From positions 5,092,247 to 5,156,246 of the forward strand of contig OY282444.1 in assembly GCA_958296125.1 (NCBI GenBank): DNA of 64,000 nt, written 5' to 3'. The notes under the pieces were generated by a model. The model made no database searches. It was not told the DNA's origin and saw only the letters and a program-made list of their open reading frames with translations. This document shows, in pieces, positions 37,043 through 46,230 of this stretch; the first letter of the stretch is position 1, and the number at the start of each line of letters is the position of its first letter. The DNA comes from an uncultured Poribacteria bacterium. GTDB taxonomy: Bacteria > Poribacteria > WGA-4E > PCPOR2b. The position numbers were made by a program, and so were the translations under genes.

Positions 37043-37058
37043 TGCAAGGGACTTGCCA
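37043..37058 (-). promoter_or_regulatory. Sigma-54 (RpoN) promoter of pspA
   Basis: On the minus strand TGGCAAGTCCCTTGCA has the invariant GG (37057-37056) and GC (37045-37044) with exactly 10 bp between them, matching the sigma-54 consensus throughout. Transcription would start near 37033, about 70 nt before the pspA ATG. E. coli pspA is likewise sigma-54 dependent. Confidence 0.8.
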
Positions 37059-37113
37059 TTCAGTCTTATCGGCACGATTATACCACAGCAGCTCACCCAT
37101 GGCACCGTTGCTG

Positions 37114-37126
37114 CCTGAATTTCAGG
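37114..37126. promoter_or_regulatory. Palindrome at enhancer distance upstream of the pspA promoter
   Basis: CCTGAATTTCAGG is a perfect 13-bp palindrome centred about 87 bp upstream of the predicted pspA start site, where an enhancer-binding activator would sit. It does not match the motif upstream of groESL, so a different activator is implied. Confidence 0.4.
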
Positions 37127-37550
37127 TAACAGGTATTATACAATCAAATCCCGCGCATGTAAAGGGCATCTTGATTGTGGCCCGGGGTATTTTGAATTTG
37201 GTGAACTCAACCTCCCGTTATTGGAATTACTATTTTTTTCAGAGAAGGAGCAACATACTTCCCAAAGTGTTGAAAAACAGATGTTGGGTTCGTATCGATT
37301 GAGGCTCTCAAATTTGGGATTCCGGATTATTTACCTCAAGCCATCTCATTGTTAGGTGAGACAACAATTTAAGGTTGATTTTTTAACTTTTTTGGCATAT
37401 CATTTTTGGTAGGCGGCCCTTTGAATTTTATACTGAATAATTTTACTGGAAGCACCTAAAAATTCATAACGCATAAGAGTTACGCAGCTAAACGTTCAGT
37501 GCCCCCGATACGGAGATTGGGGTTCAAGTGCAAGATTATGGAGGCTAGAT

Positions 37551-38237
37551 ATGGAACTCGGTTCAATTCATGACGCAGCAGCCAACGGAGACCTAGATAC
37601 AGTAAAGAAAATCCTTGAACAGGACCCCGGGCAGGTCAACCAAGATGACAGATATGAATGGTGTCCTATATTTCATGCCGGATTAAGATGCCATTATGAT
37701 GTTGTTAAATATCTCATAGACTGTGGCGCTGATTTGGCAGCGCATGATGGCTATGTGATTCACTATGCTGGACAAGTGCCAGACAATAAGGAAGTTATAT
37801 CGTTGCTCACCGCGTATGGGGGGGTGGATGCACATACCAAACCGTCAAGTGAAATTGCACGCCAGTTTATATACGCTGTGTTCTTAGCCAATGTGGGGCG
37901 AGTGAATGCAATGCTTCGTGATAACCCAAAGTTAGTCAAGGAGCGTTATGCCCGTGGCGATACGGCTTTGCACCATGCTGCTCGAAACGGCGACTTGGAA
38001 ATTGTAGAGCAGTTGGTCAGCGGGGGTGCAGATGTCAATGCGACAGCGGATCAGGGGCATTTTCCCCTATACTGTGCAGCCGGTCATGGACATGTAGAAA
38101 CGACGCGGTATCTAGTAGAAAATGACGCAGACTTGCAAGCGAGACTCGCGGATGGCAAAACAGTCACTGAATGGCTAAAACAATATGCGGATCATGACCG
38201 TCGCTTGAAATCCACTCTGGATGTATTGGAGGGATAA
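37551..38237 (+). CDS. Ankyrin repeat protein
   Basis: A 228-residue protein made of ankyrin repeats without signal peptide or membrane helix. Clear units are GSIHDAAANGDLDTVKKILEQ, the degenerate FHAGLRCHYDVVKYLIDCGAD, GDTALHHAARNGDLEIVEQL (the best match to the TALHxAAxxG consensus) and FPLYCAAGHGHVETTRYLVE. Ankyrins act as protein-binding scaffolds; sponge-associated bacteria are known to carry many, some acting on host phagocytes. Without an export signal its place of action is unknown. GGAGG precedes the ATG. A GNAT gene follows 72 bp later on the same strand. Confidence 0.9.
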   Translation: MELGSIHDAAANGDLDTVKKILEQDPGQVNQDDRYEWCPIFHAGLRCHYDVVKYLIDCGADLAAHDGYVIHYAGQVPDNKEVISLLTAYGGVDAHTKPSSEIARQFIYAVFLANVGRVNAMLRDNPKLVKERYARGDTALHHAARNGDLEIVEQLVSGGADVNATADQGHFPLYCAAGHGHVETTRYLVENDADLQARLADGKTVTEWLKQYADHDRRLKSTLDVLEG

Positions 38238-38309
38238 CACTTGCCCTATAAAACCTCGATAAACTTTGATGTTATGGCTTTTTATTACAAGCACTGAGCT
38301 GGGGGAGAT

Positions 38310-39053
38310 ATGGAGAAGGAGATACTACAACATGCGATTGAGGTGTTCGCGCGTGGCTTCTGTTTTACGCGCAGTTTTACACATCCCTGTCTGGCAGAGC
38401 GTATTGGGAAAATTTGGGTGGTACGCGATGCTCCACGAAAACGCGGGGCCTACCGTAGAGAAGAATGGATTGCACACGGGGTAACACCAGAGACGATTGA
38501 CGAGACTGCCCGCAAACACACACGTGGTCGATTCGCCGTATGTGCGATTTATGGTGTTGATGAATCCGATCAACCGCTGCGATCAGGTTTCAAAGCACTC
38601 AATTATAGACTTGGGGGCACAGAGCCTATAATGGTGCATGAGTTGAAACGAATTCCGCGCTTTGATAGTCCTGTAGAGATTGTGCGCGTTACTACAGTGA
38701 ATTTGGCAGAGAAAGTGAATAAAGCGGCGAGGTCGCGTCAGATTCTGCCCGAACATCTGGCGAAAGATGCGCCATTGCGTCAATACGTCGCGTTGGTTGA
38801 CGATAAACCGGTAGGGTGGGTTCGCAGCATTGATGTGGAGCAGGCGACCTGGTGTGCTGATATGTATGTGGTTCCAGAGTTTCGTCGTCGTGGCATCGCT
38901 CGTGCGCTGATGGCTCAGATGTTGCGTGACGATCGCGTCAACGGCTCGAAATTAGCGGTACTCACCGCCAGCCACGCGGGTGCTAAACTGTATCCAGTTG
39001 TGGGATATAAACAGATCGGTACGCTCATGTTGTACACACCGAAGAAGCATTAG
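38310..39053 (+). CDS. GNAT family N-acetyltransferase
   Basis: A 247-residue protein whose C-terminal part is a GNAT fold: VGWVRSIDVEQATWCADMYV, the acetyl-CoA loop VPEFRRRGIARALMAQML, and ASHAGAKLYPVVGYKQIGTLMLYTPKK at the end. The N-terminal 120 residues contain a second, weaker domain of unknown type. The acetyl acceptor cannot be predicted. GGGGGAG lies close before the ATG. It is followed by a repeat-rich gap. Confidence 0.85.
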   Translation: MEKEILQHAIEVFARGFCFTRSFTHPCLAERIGKIWVVRDAPRKRGAYRREEWIAHGVTPETIDETARKHTRGRFAVCAIYGVDESDQPLRSGFKALNYRLGGTEPIMVHELKRIPRFDSPVEIVRVTTVNLAEKVNKAARSRQILPEHLAKDAPLRQYVALVDDKPVGWVRSIDVEQATWCADMYVVPEFRRRGIARALMAQMLRDDRVNGSKLAVLTASHAGAKLYPVVGYKQIGTLMLYTPKKH

Positions 39054-39076
39054 CGGTCAGTAGCCTTGCTGTCGAT

Positions 39077-39094
39077 CCAAGCTGCTCAGCTTGG
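39077..39094. repeat. Short intergenic palindrome (CCAAGC type)
   Basis: CCAAGC and GCTTGG flank a six-base loop, and flanking CGA/TCG can extend the stem with a bulge. It lies just after the GNAT gene, 130 bp from repeat copy B. No T-run. Confidence 0.45.
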
Positions 39095-39225
39095 TCGTCG
39101 GCAGCCAGAGAAACGTTGTCCACACTTTTCTACTAGCTGTTCGTTCAGAACCACAGGAGCACAACAGATACCGTTTTTGGGCTGCAATTCCCGAAATTGA
39201 TGACTGCTATCTAAGGGTCATAAGG

Positions 39226-39262
39226 GATTCTATACCCGTGCCGTCCTTGGTCTCGGAACGGA
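39226..39262. repeat. Dispersed intergenic repeat, copy B (CCGTGCCG family)
   Basis: This 37-bp block is 35/37 identical to 7596-7632, in the same orientation, more than 31 kb apart. The inverse arm present in copy A (CGGCACGG) is missing here, so this copy is shortened. It lies downstream of the GNAT gene and just past the 3' end of the membrane protein gene. Confidence 0.75.
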
Positions 39263-39286
39263 CAGACCTTGTGAGATACCGTTGTC

Positions 39287-41239
39287 TCACACCCAAAAAC
39301 CGTAGGTTGACATCCTCCCCAGAATGCCGAAGAGCGTCCAGAGACTCCCAACGGTGAACTCACCGAGAATAAGCCCTAAGAAGAAAGGAGCGACGCGACG
39401 ATGCAGCCCAATGCCACCATGTCGCAACAGCAGCCACTTGATGAGCCAACTCACGAAAAGGCAACTCCATGTCACATTCATCCCCCAACTCGTTGAGATA
39501 GCAAAACCGGCAGGATGGAAGGGCCACCACACAAATCGCATACGGAAGAGCATCAGGAAACTGGCGATGATAAAACCGCAGACCATGAAGCCGCTCTCGG
39601 CGATCAATGTGTCTGTCGGTGTGCTCAGCCAACGATCGAGCCGTCGATACGGTTCGATACCGAACGCGCTCAGCGAAGGTGAGTAGGCACGAGCCTCCAT
39701 CCCCAGCCGGTATCCGCGGTCAATCAGTGCCCAAAAGCCAGAAAGTGAGCCGAGCAATGCGGCGAGCATCAGTGCGAGTGCAAGCCGCCGCAGGTTCAGA
39801 TGTGTCCGCTCCGCCATTTTGAACCCCTCCAGTTGATGCGGCATCGGGTGGCTGCGGTAGGCGCGGTTGATGAACCAGAACATTGAGAACATCACCAGAT
39901 TCCCGCGTCCCAGCTTTCGCGTGCCAATTGTTCGTGTGAGGATTTCGTCGGGCCCGGAATAGTGTAGGTCATGGACAGGCGTTCCCAACTCCGCCCGCAT
40001 ACGGGTAACGGCGATGGAAATCGCGTAATAAAGGACGAAGAAACCGACTGTGATGGGCACCGTTGCCCCACCGCGATAGCAGAAGCAGATAAGAAACACC
40101 ATCACACCGATTAGCCCCAACACCGCTGTGCGATACCTCATCGGTTCATTCAAGTCGTCGAGGTCCGCTGCTCCACCGAACGCCTTTCTGATGACCGCTA
40201 TCAGGTGTTTTCGGCTTGCCCAAAGTGCGATGACAGCAAGCGCGATATAGCCCCCGGATGCTTGTTCCCTCATGTAGGGAAAGTGTGGCAGACTTCGTAA
40301 GCCCATCGCAGCACCTGCAACGCGCATCAGCCGCCAAAACCAGAAGAAAAACCAGCATGAAAACGATAGGTCAAGCGGGATGAAAAATCCGAGTCCGATG
40401 GCAAATGGGTAGAACGAAAGTCGAACTCGGCCCATGGCGTTCCACGGCTTATCGGTGAAAAGTTGGAAACTCTGAATCCGTGTCCGAAGCTCCGGGACAA
40501 CAGGGAAGATGAAGTTCAGTCCATTCAGCAGTGCCAGCGTTCCCGCGATGGCGAATCCAAGCCACATCATCCGATTCCGAAAAAATGTTTGCCGCTGTGT
40601 CTCCGTCATCTGGAGTGGGAGTTGGATAATCGGGTAGCTAAGTTTCTCGTGTTCAATCCACCGTTTGCGAACAATCACGTTGATGCAAAACATCCCGAAC
40701 ACTAGCACAAAGATAAATGTTGTCCACCACAGGACGGGCGAGGTCCAGCCGATCAATTGTTCGGGGGTGTAAAGGTTTAATTCACCCTCGTAATACCCAC
40801 GGGCAACTTTGCTATCGCTGACAGTTAGCCACTCCGGTAGGTGGGGCAGAAATAGATCCCGCCATTCGTTTTCCGGCGTGGCAAAGCGGAAGGCGTGTCC
40901 TAACATTGGCACGAGGATTTCGAGCATGTCGTGCCCCGTGATGCCAGACGCGATGGAGAGCATCAGGTAGATGATGATAAGTTCTCCCTGATTTAGCACA
41001 GAACGCGGTGAAAACCACTTGAGAAACTGGTTGACACCGATAATCACAAAAAGGATGAAAACGACGTTGAAGAAGAGGGAGATGGTGACCGGATGGCCGG
41101 AGTACCGGATAACCTCCATCTCAATGACCCAGTAGCAGTTAATCGGGATGAGAAGGGAGGCGATGAGGAGGGACTTGACGGTGACACCTTCAATCGGTTG
41201 CTGCTCCATTTTTGCGAGGGGTGGATCTGTCGTTGCCAT
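39287..41239 (-). CDS. Polytopic membrane protein of unknown function (DUF6785/DUF6784-like)
   Basis: A 650-residue protein with a dozen or more hydrophobic helices and no signal peptide. The cytoplasmic segment VRKRWIEHEKLSYPIIQLPL and the first helices (LLIASLLIPINCYWVIEMEV) match the large membrane proteins called DUF6785/DUF6784, found mostly in Planctomycetes, Poribacteria and Armatimonadetes. The HEKLSYPIxQLP motif recalls oligopeptide-transporter-like carriers, so a transport role is possible but unproven. The start lacks a clear ribosome site. It ends close to repeat copy B and begins 126 bp after the ABC ATPase gene on the same strand. Confidence 0.75.
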   Translation of the reverse strand: MATTDPPLAKMEQQPIEGVTVKSLLIASLLIPINCYWVIEMEVIRYSGHPVTISLFFNVVFILFVIIGVNQFLKWFSPRSVLNQGELIIIYLMLSIASGITGHDMLEILVPMLGHAFRFATPENEWRDLFLPHLPEWLTVSDSKVARGYYEGELNLYTPEQLIGWTSPVLWWTTFIFVLVFGMFCINVIVRKRWIEHEKLSYPIIQLPLQMTETQRQTFFRNRMMWLGFAIAGTLALLNGLNFIFPVVPELRTRIQSFQLFTDKPWNAMGRVRLSFYPFAIGLGFFIPLDLSFSCWFFFWFWRLMRVAGAAMGLRSLPHFPYMREQASGGYIALAVIALWASRKHLIAVIRKAFGGAADLDDLNEPMRYRTAVLGLIGVMVFLICFCYRGGATVPITVGFFVLYYAISIAVTRMRAELGTPVHDLHYSGPDEILTRTIGTRKLGRGNLVMFSMFWFINRAYRSHPMPHQLEGFKMAERTHLNLRRLALALMLAALLGSLSGFWALIDRGYRLGMEARAYSPSLSAFGIEPYRRLDRWLSTPTDTLIAESGFMVCGFIIASFLMLFRMRFVWWPFHPAGFAISTSWGMNVTWSCLFVSWLIKWLLLRHGGIGLHRRVAPFFLGLILGEFTVGSLWTLFGILGRMSTYGFWV

Positions 41240-41365
41240 AGAGGGTATGGATCATATCACGCAGATTCAGGAATTTCTAGCGGCTTTGTTATTGAACCCA
41301 AGTGGTGACTGATTCTCCCCCTTTTTTTACTAAAGTGGCAACTCGGGTTAAGTTCTTATGTTGGA

Positions 41366-42880
41366 TCAGCCAAGCATCAGGGCCCCAAGCTGCGTTTCGT
41401 CTGTCTCCGATGGTCGAAGGACACCGCCAATTCGTCCGTTATATATCACCGCAACCCGGTCGCTCAGACTCAAGAGTTCCTCCAAATCTGCGGAGATAAG
41501 GAGAATGCCCTTGGATCGGTTGCGGGCATCGATTAACTGTTGATGGACAAACTGAGCAGCATTGATGTCCAACCCTCGCGTTGGGTGTGCCGCAATGATT
41601 AGTTCAGGATCGCTTTCCAGCTCGCGTGCCACAACTACCTTCTGCTGATTGCCACCGGAGAGGGTGCGAATTGGGAGATTGACACCCCCGGCGCGGATTT
41701 CATACTTTTCAATTACGTCATCTGCGAATTGATGGGCGGCTTTCCGTCTCAGCAGCCCATGTCGGCAAAACGGGGGTTGATTGTGGCTGCCGAGTATCAG
41801 ATTTTCATCAACCCGGTCATTTAGGCTGATACCGTGCCGATGTCGGTCGGCGGGCAGATGCACGACACGCTTCCGTCGAATCTCCGCGGGTGATCGGTTA
41901 GCAATCGACGCATCATTTAGCGTAATAGTTCCGCTATCGCTCTTCTGCAACCCTGTTATTACCTCAATGAGTTCGCTTTGTCCGTTTCCTTCCACCCCCG
42001 CAATTCCCACAATTTCTCCAGCGAAAACGTCGAGATCGATTCCATCTAACAAGGCGCGTCCGTTCTTGGCGCGAAGTGTGACATCTTCCAGATGCAGCAT
42101 GGGTGGGCCTGATCTGTCGGGCACTTTCTGAGTTTTTAAGCCGTTGAAAGGTTTTTTGCCAATCATTAACTCGGACAATTCAGCGATATCCGTCTCCGAT
42201 CGACGGAGTGAGGCAACGGATTTGCCGCGACGCATCACCGTAATTGTATCAGCAACCGTCATGACTTCACCGAGTTTGTGAGTAATCAGAATAACGCTCT
42301 TTCCCTCCGCTTTCAAGCCGTGCAGACAGTCAAATAACCCGGTAACCTCCTGCGGCGCAAGCACCGCTGTTGGTTCATCAAGGATTAAGATCTCTGCCCC
42401 ATGATAGAGGGCTTTGAGGATTTCCGCATACTGCTGCCCGCCAATCGGGAGGGATTCCACCTTCGCATTGAGGTCAAGATGGAAACCGAGTTGCTCGGCG
42501 AGTGCTGTGATGCTACGATGGGCTGTCGCGGTATCGAGAAGGGTTTTGAATCGATGCGGCTCTTTTGCTAGGACAATATTTTTGAGGGCAGTCAATGCAG
42601 GGATGAGGGTGAAGTGCTGCTGCACCATGCCGATACCGAGTTTAATCGCAATACGAGGGCTGTCGATGCGAACCAGCTCATCCCGCAAGTAAATCTCCCC
42701 GTCGTTCGGTTGATAGAGCCCGTAGAGGATTTTCATCAACGTCGATTTGCCGGCACCGTTTTCCCCAACGATGGCGTGGATCTCGCCGTGCTGTAGAGAG
42801 AAATTTGCCCGGTCGTTCGCCAAAACTTTGCCAAAACGTTTGGTGATACCGTGCATTTTGATGAGCGGTGGGTTGGTCAT
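41366..42880 (-). CDS. ABC transporter ATP-binding protein with two ABC domains (nucleoside/simple-sugar type)
   Basis: A 504-residue ATPase built from two fused ABC domains. The first has Walker A GENGAGKS (39-46), GMVQQHFTLIPALTALKNIVL, a variant signature (LPIGGQQYAEI) and ILILDEPTAVL. The second has the degenerate P-loop GVEGNGQSEL, LSGGNQQK and AAHPTRGLD. This asymmetric pair and the VQQHFTLIPALT wording are typical of nucleoside (BmpA/NupA-type) or ribose-like importers. Such ATPases normally lie beside two permeases and a binding protein, but here the flanks are a DUF6785-like membrane protein and a helicase, so it is an orphan in this window. No strong ribosome site is visible before ATG 42880. 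Confidence 0.9.
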   Translation of the reverse strand: MTNPPLIKMHGITKRFGKVLANDRANFSLQHGEIHAIVGENGAGKSTLMKILYGLYQPNDGEIYLRDELVRIDSPRIAIKLGIGMVQQHFTLIPALTALKNIVLAKEPHRFKTLLDTATAHRSITALAEQLGFHLDLNAKVESLPIGGQQYAEILKALYHGAEILILDEPTAVLAPQEVTGLFDCLHGLKAEGKSVILITHKLGEVMTVADTITVMRRGKSVASLRRSETDIAELSELMIGKKPFNGLKTQKVPDRSGPPMLHLEDVTLRAKNGRALLDGIDLDVFAGEIVGIAGVEGNGQSELIEVITGLQKSDSGTITLNDASIANRSPAEIRRKRVVHLPADRHRHGISLNDRVDENLILGSHNQPPFCRHGLLRRKAAHQFADDVIEKYEIRAGGVNLPIRTLSGGNQQKVVVARELESDPELIIAAHPTRGLDINAAQFVHQQLIDARNRSKGILLISADLEELLSLSDRVAVIYNGRIGGVLRPSETDETQLGALMLG

Positions 42881-42944
42881 GAATAGAGCGTCAGGATTTA
42901 AGAGTTGAATGGATAGAATTTAATGGCAATCTATTGGCCCCTGA

Positions 42945-45900
42945 TTATCTTTTTCGTTTCATCCCACGGGGCCAATGCTCAATCAGGTTGGATGGAATTT
43001 CACGGATGAACATCGAGCTGCCCCGATCATAGTCGCCCTTGCGGCGGACGACGGACGTGAGGTAAAGCCGCTCTTGCGCGCGGGTCATGCCGACGTAGAA
43101 CAGGCGACGTTCCTCCTCAAGCTCCGATAGTGGCTGCCCTTTGCGCCAAATCGGGAATGTCCCGTCCTCCAACCCCATGATAATCACGACCGGAAACTCC
43201 GTTCCCTTTGCTGCATGCAGCGTCATCAACGTAATCTTATCCGCTTCAACTGCCATTTCATCGGCACTGTTAATCAGCTTCTGGTAATCGAGAAAATCGG
43301 TGAGGCGTTTTTCAACACTGTTTGCCTCAAAATGTACAACACCGTTCATGAACCTTGCACGTCTCGCTTCCCAATCTCTATCTTCGGGTGATTCCTCAAT
43401 CTGCGTCCGAGTTAGTGTATCGATGAACTCTTGAAGCGATTGTTTCTCTGTAGGTAACAGGTCTGCGTCGAGCCAATCGAGCTCTGGCCGATGCGTCCGA
43501 ACATAGTGTGCAGCAGCTTGGTAGAAGGCCTGTATTCCGCCTTCGCTTCCTCCGTCCATTCCAGAGTCCTGTCCAATCTCTTGTGCAGCAAGTATGCCAA
43601 TTCCGACCAGCGGTAAAAGTTCGGGCAGAGATCGCACTTCGCGGCGGCGCAGATCCTCTTTAATCAGCTCATCAAACACGCGACGGGTAATCTGCACGTC
43701 CTCAATCGCTCGGTGCATGATGTCATATTCGATCTTGAATTTGGTGGCGAGGGCTCCCAAATTACAGCTTTCACGTGGATAGAGGCGTTGCGCTGTGGCA
43801 AGGGTATCGTAGTAAGGGTTGGAGAGTCCCTGTTTCAGATACCGTCCAAGATTGCGTTCAAGAACGAGGTTATCAAAATCAGCGATGTTGTGTCCGATGA
43901 GGATTCGATCTTGGATGAAACTCAGGAACTGTGGCAGCACCGTCTCAATGTCTGGCTCATTTGCTACAGTCTCGTTGTCAATACCGTGGATGCGGGTACT
44001 TGATTGCGGAATCCTGCCTGTCGGTTTGACCAGTTGATGGTAGCTTTCGAGCTCACTGCCGATTGCGCTCAAGCGATGCGCCCCAACTTCAACAATCTCT
44101 GCACTTTTGGGGTCATTGTCTATTGTTTCGAGGTCGTAGACGATCATATCCGCGAGGTTTGGCTTTTCAAAATTACTCAAGAGGCGTTGGCATAGTTTCA
44201 ACGCGGTAATACTGCGAGATTGGGTGAGCTGTGACCTGTCGAGTTGGAGGACGTTTGCATCTGCGCTGACCGCGGAGCCGATCAGGATTGTTGTGTCTTT
44301 GCGTTCAGGCAGCTCCCCAAAATCCCCAATCAGGATATTGACTCCACTTTCGTCCATTATCGGGGTCAGGGGCGAGGGGGGAGGTAGTAGATCTGTATAA
44401 ATCGAGAGGTCAAGGTATCGCTCCAGCGTGTTCCTGATGATGTGGGCAGCGCAGTAGGAATCAATCCCGTAGCTTGCCATTAATTGGATGAGTTCTCCGC
44501 GGCCGATTGCACTATACAGAGTATCTGTTGCAGCGCGAAGTCCGGGGATTTCCGGTTGATTTTCAATCTCGTGTATGTCCTCGGATTGGTATGGGCTGCG
44601 TCTGTGCAAAAGGAGATCGAAGAGTTTGTTCGCAATCCTGCGAATCCGCTCTCCTTCAATTCCCTCATGAAACTCATCAATCTGTTGGAAGAATTGGCGC
44701 ACATTCCAACGGGTGAGGGGACCGACATCATCCGGATATTCGTCAATCTTTCTGAGTAGTTCAATGAGTGTGATATCTTTCTGTTGTGCGAGCCACTTCA
44801 ACCGGACCAGCGTCAAATCGTCAACTAACTGCTGCGGAAAATTGACTGCCTTTTCAATATCGCGGGGGAGTTGCCACTGAATGAAGTTCAGATAGGAGAT
44901 AATCCCCTGTGCATGTTCCTCTTGAAAGGAGTTAATTCGCCCAATGCGCTGAAACTGAATGCGCTCTTGGTGCAGCCAATCGACCAGTGTCTCTGCCAAT
45001 CGGTGGGTACGGTAGAAAACCGCGATGTCACCGTAGGAGTAGTGGCGTTCTTCTACGAGTTTCCGAATCAGCGTGATGACAAGGTTGGCTTCCCTGTCAG
45101 GGGTGTTTAGCGTGTAGCGATAGAGCGTGTTTCCAGCACCCTTGTGTGTTTTCAGAACGCTCTCTTTCTGACGGGTGTTTTTGGCAATCACTGCCCCCGC
45201 GGCTCGCAGAATCTTCTCGCTGCACCGATAATGCTCCTCTAACTCCATTACTACCGGGTTGAAATCTTCTTTGAACCGCTCAATATATTTGGGGCTAGAG
45301 CCGCGCCAGCTATAGATGGACTGATCCTCATCCGCGACGACCATCACGTTATGTTGGGGTGCACGGGCAAGGAATTTGAGTAAGGCATACTGCGCGACGT
45401 TAATATCTTGGTACTCATCAACGAGGATGAAGCGGATGGCGTTGTGGTAATTCGCACGAACTGTGGATGCCTGTTCCAGCACTTCGACTGACCTAGAGAT
45501 CAGATCATCAAAATCGAGAGCGTTATGAGCGGCAAGTTTTGTTTGATAGGCTTTGAGCAGGTCAGCAATGTCTTGCACCTGGCCCGAATCGTTGATAACT
45601 GTCCCATCGCCTAGTCGAATTTCATCTCGGTTAGTGGTTGGATCTTCCAATTTCACCTTGTATGCGCTAATGATGTCGCGTAGCATCCACAGAGGATAGT
45701 TGATCCGGTTCTTGCGAAGTTCGCGCAGGCACTCGGTTAGCACCTCGTCTTGCATCTCCTGATCAAAAATTGCGAAGTTTACTCCCAAGCCAATCTCTTC
45801 CGCGTGCTCGCGGAGGAGGCGGACACAAAAAGCGTGGAAGGTGTGGATGCGGACCTCCAACCCTTGCGTTGTGCCGAGCAGCTCTTTGATTCGCTCAAGC

Positions 45901-46100
45901 AGCTCTTGTGCGGCTTTGTTCGTGAAGGTAACGGCGAAAATCTGTTGGGGTGTTACCTGATGGTTTCGGATAAGATGTGCAATTCGGTGGGTGATGACCT
46001 TTGTCTTGCCCGTGCCAGGGCCCGCCACAACGAGCATTGCACCGTCGGTGTGGGCTGCGGCTTGCTGCTGTTTTTCGTTGAGTTCTTGTAGAAGTTCCAT
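42945..46100 (-). CDS. UvrD/Rep-type SF1 helicase with inserted DEDDh 3'-5' exonuclease domain
   Basis: A 1051-residue protein (ATG 46100, chosen because GAGGTGAT stands just before it). Helicase motifs are complete: Walker A AGPGTGKT (26-33), DEYQD (228-232), ADEDQSIYSWRG, motif V TLHAAKGTEF (960-969) and motif VI YVGMTRAQERL. Between the 2A halves, at about 655-815, sits a DnaQ-like exonuclease with all DEDDh residues: Asp656/Glu658 (YDLET), Asp741 or 743 (GHNIADFD), His796 and Asp801 (HRAIED). UvrD relatives unwind DNA during mismatch and excision repair; the fused nuclease would let one chain unwind and degrade a strand. It stands alone between an ABC gene and a phosphodiesterase gene. 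Confidence 0.92.
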   Translation of the reverse strand: MELLQELNEKQQQAAAHTDGAMLVVAGPGTGKTKVITHRIAHLIRNHQVTPQQIFAVTFTNKAAQELLERIKELLGTTQGLEVRIHTFHAFCVRLLREHAEEIGLGVNFAIFDQEMQDEVLTECLRELRKNRINYPLWMLRDIISAYKVKLEDPTTNRDEIRLGDGTVINDSGQVQDIADLLKAYQTKLAAHNALDFDDLISRSVEVLEQASTVRANYHNAIRFILVDEYQDINVAQYALLKFLARAPQHNVMVVADEDQSIYSWRGSSPKYIERFKEDFNPVVMELEEHYRCSEKILRAAGAVIAKNTRQKESVLKTHKGAGNTLYRYTLNTPDREANLVITLIRKLVEERHYSYGDIAVFYRTHRLAETLVDWLHQERIQFQRIGRINSFQEEHAQGIISYLNFIQWQLPRDIEKAVNFPQQLVDDLTLVRLKWLAQQKDITLIELLRKIDEYPDDVGPLTRWNVRQFFQQIDEFHEGIEGERIRRIANKLFDLLLHRRSPYQSEDIHEIENQPEIPGLRAATDTLYSAIGRGELIQLMASYGIDSYCAAHIIRNTLERYLDLSIYTDLLPPPSPLTPIMDESGVNILIGDFGELPERKDTTILIGSAVSADANVLQLDRSQLTQSRSITALKLCQRLLSNFEKPNLADMIVYDLETIDNDPKSAEIVEVGAHRLSAIGSELESYHQLVKPTGRIPQSSTRIHGIDNETVANEPDIETVLPQFLSFIQDRILIGHNIADFDNLVLERNLGRYLKQGLSNPYYDTLATAQRLYPRESCNLGALATKFKIEYDIMHRAIEDVQITRRVFDELIKEDLRRREVRSLPELLPLVGIGILAAQEIGQDSGMDGGSEGGIQAFYQAAAHYVRTHRPELDWLDADLLPTEKQSLQEFIDTLTRTQIEESPEDRDWEARRARFMNGVVHFEANSVEKRLTDFLDYQKLINSADEMAVEADKITLMTLHAAKGTEFPVVIIMGLEDGTFPIWRKGQPLSELEEERRLFYVGMTRAQERLYLTSVVRRKGDYDRGSSMFIREIPSNLIEHWPRGMKRKR

Positions 46101-46230
46101 AATCATCACCTCGTTTGAATTTCTTTGTGTTAATCACATTTTAACATTTCGACACAAATAAAGCGAGTAAAATATCCGAAGGAGGGGAAACGCGGCAAGA
46201 GCACGGCCATACGCTTGCCGCTTACTCCGA

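Larger units (their letters stand above)
36963..37550. other. 588-bp gap between divergent pspA and ankyrin genes
   Basis: It holds the pspA control region at its left side. No gene is supported in the rest: the open frames lack ribosome sites and resemble no family. A 31-codon stretch ending at TAA near 37371 (IEALKFGIPDYLPQAISLLG) reads protein-like and could be the tail of a decayed gene, but is too short to call. Confidence 0.4.

Noticed and set aside
37024..37302. 92-codon gene upstream of pspA
   Set aside because: It overlaps the pspA sigma-54 control region, has no ribosome-binding box, and its translation is low-complexity and unlike any family.
37394..37412. TGGCATATC, similar to the groESL -24 element, upstream of the ankyrin gene
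   Set aside because: No GC dinucleotide follows at the required 10-bp spacing.
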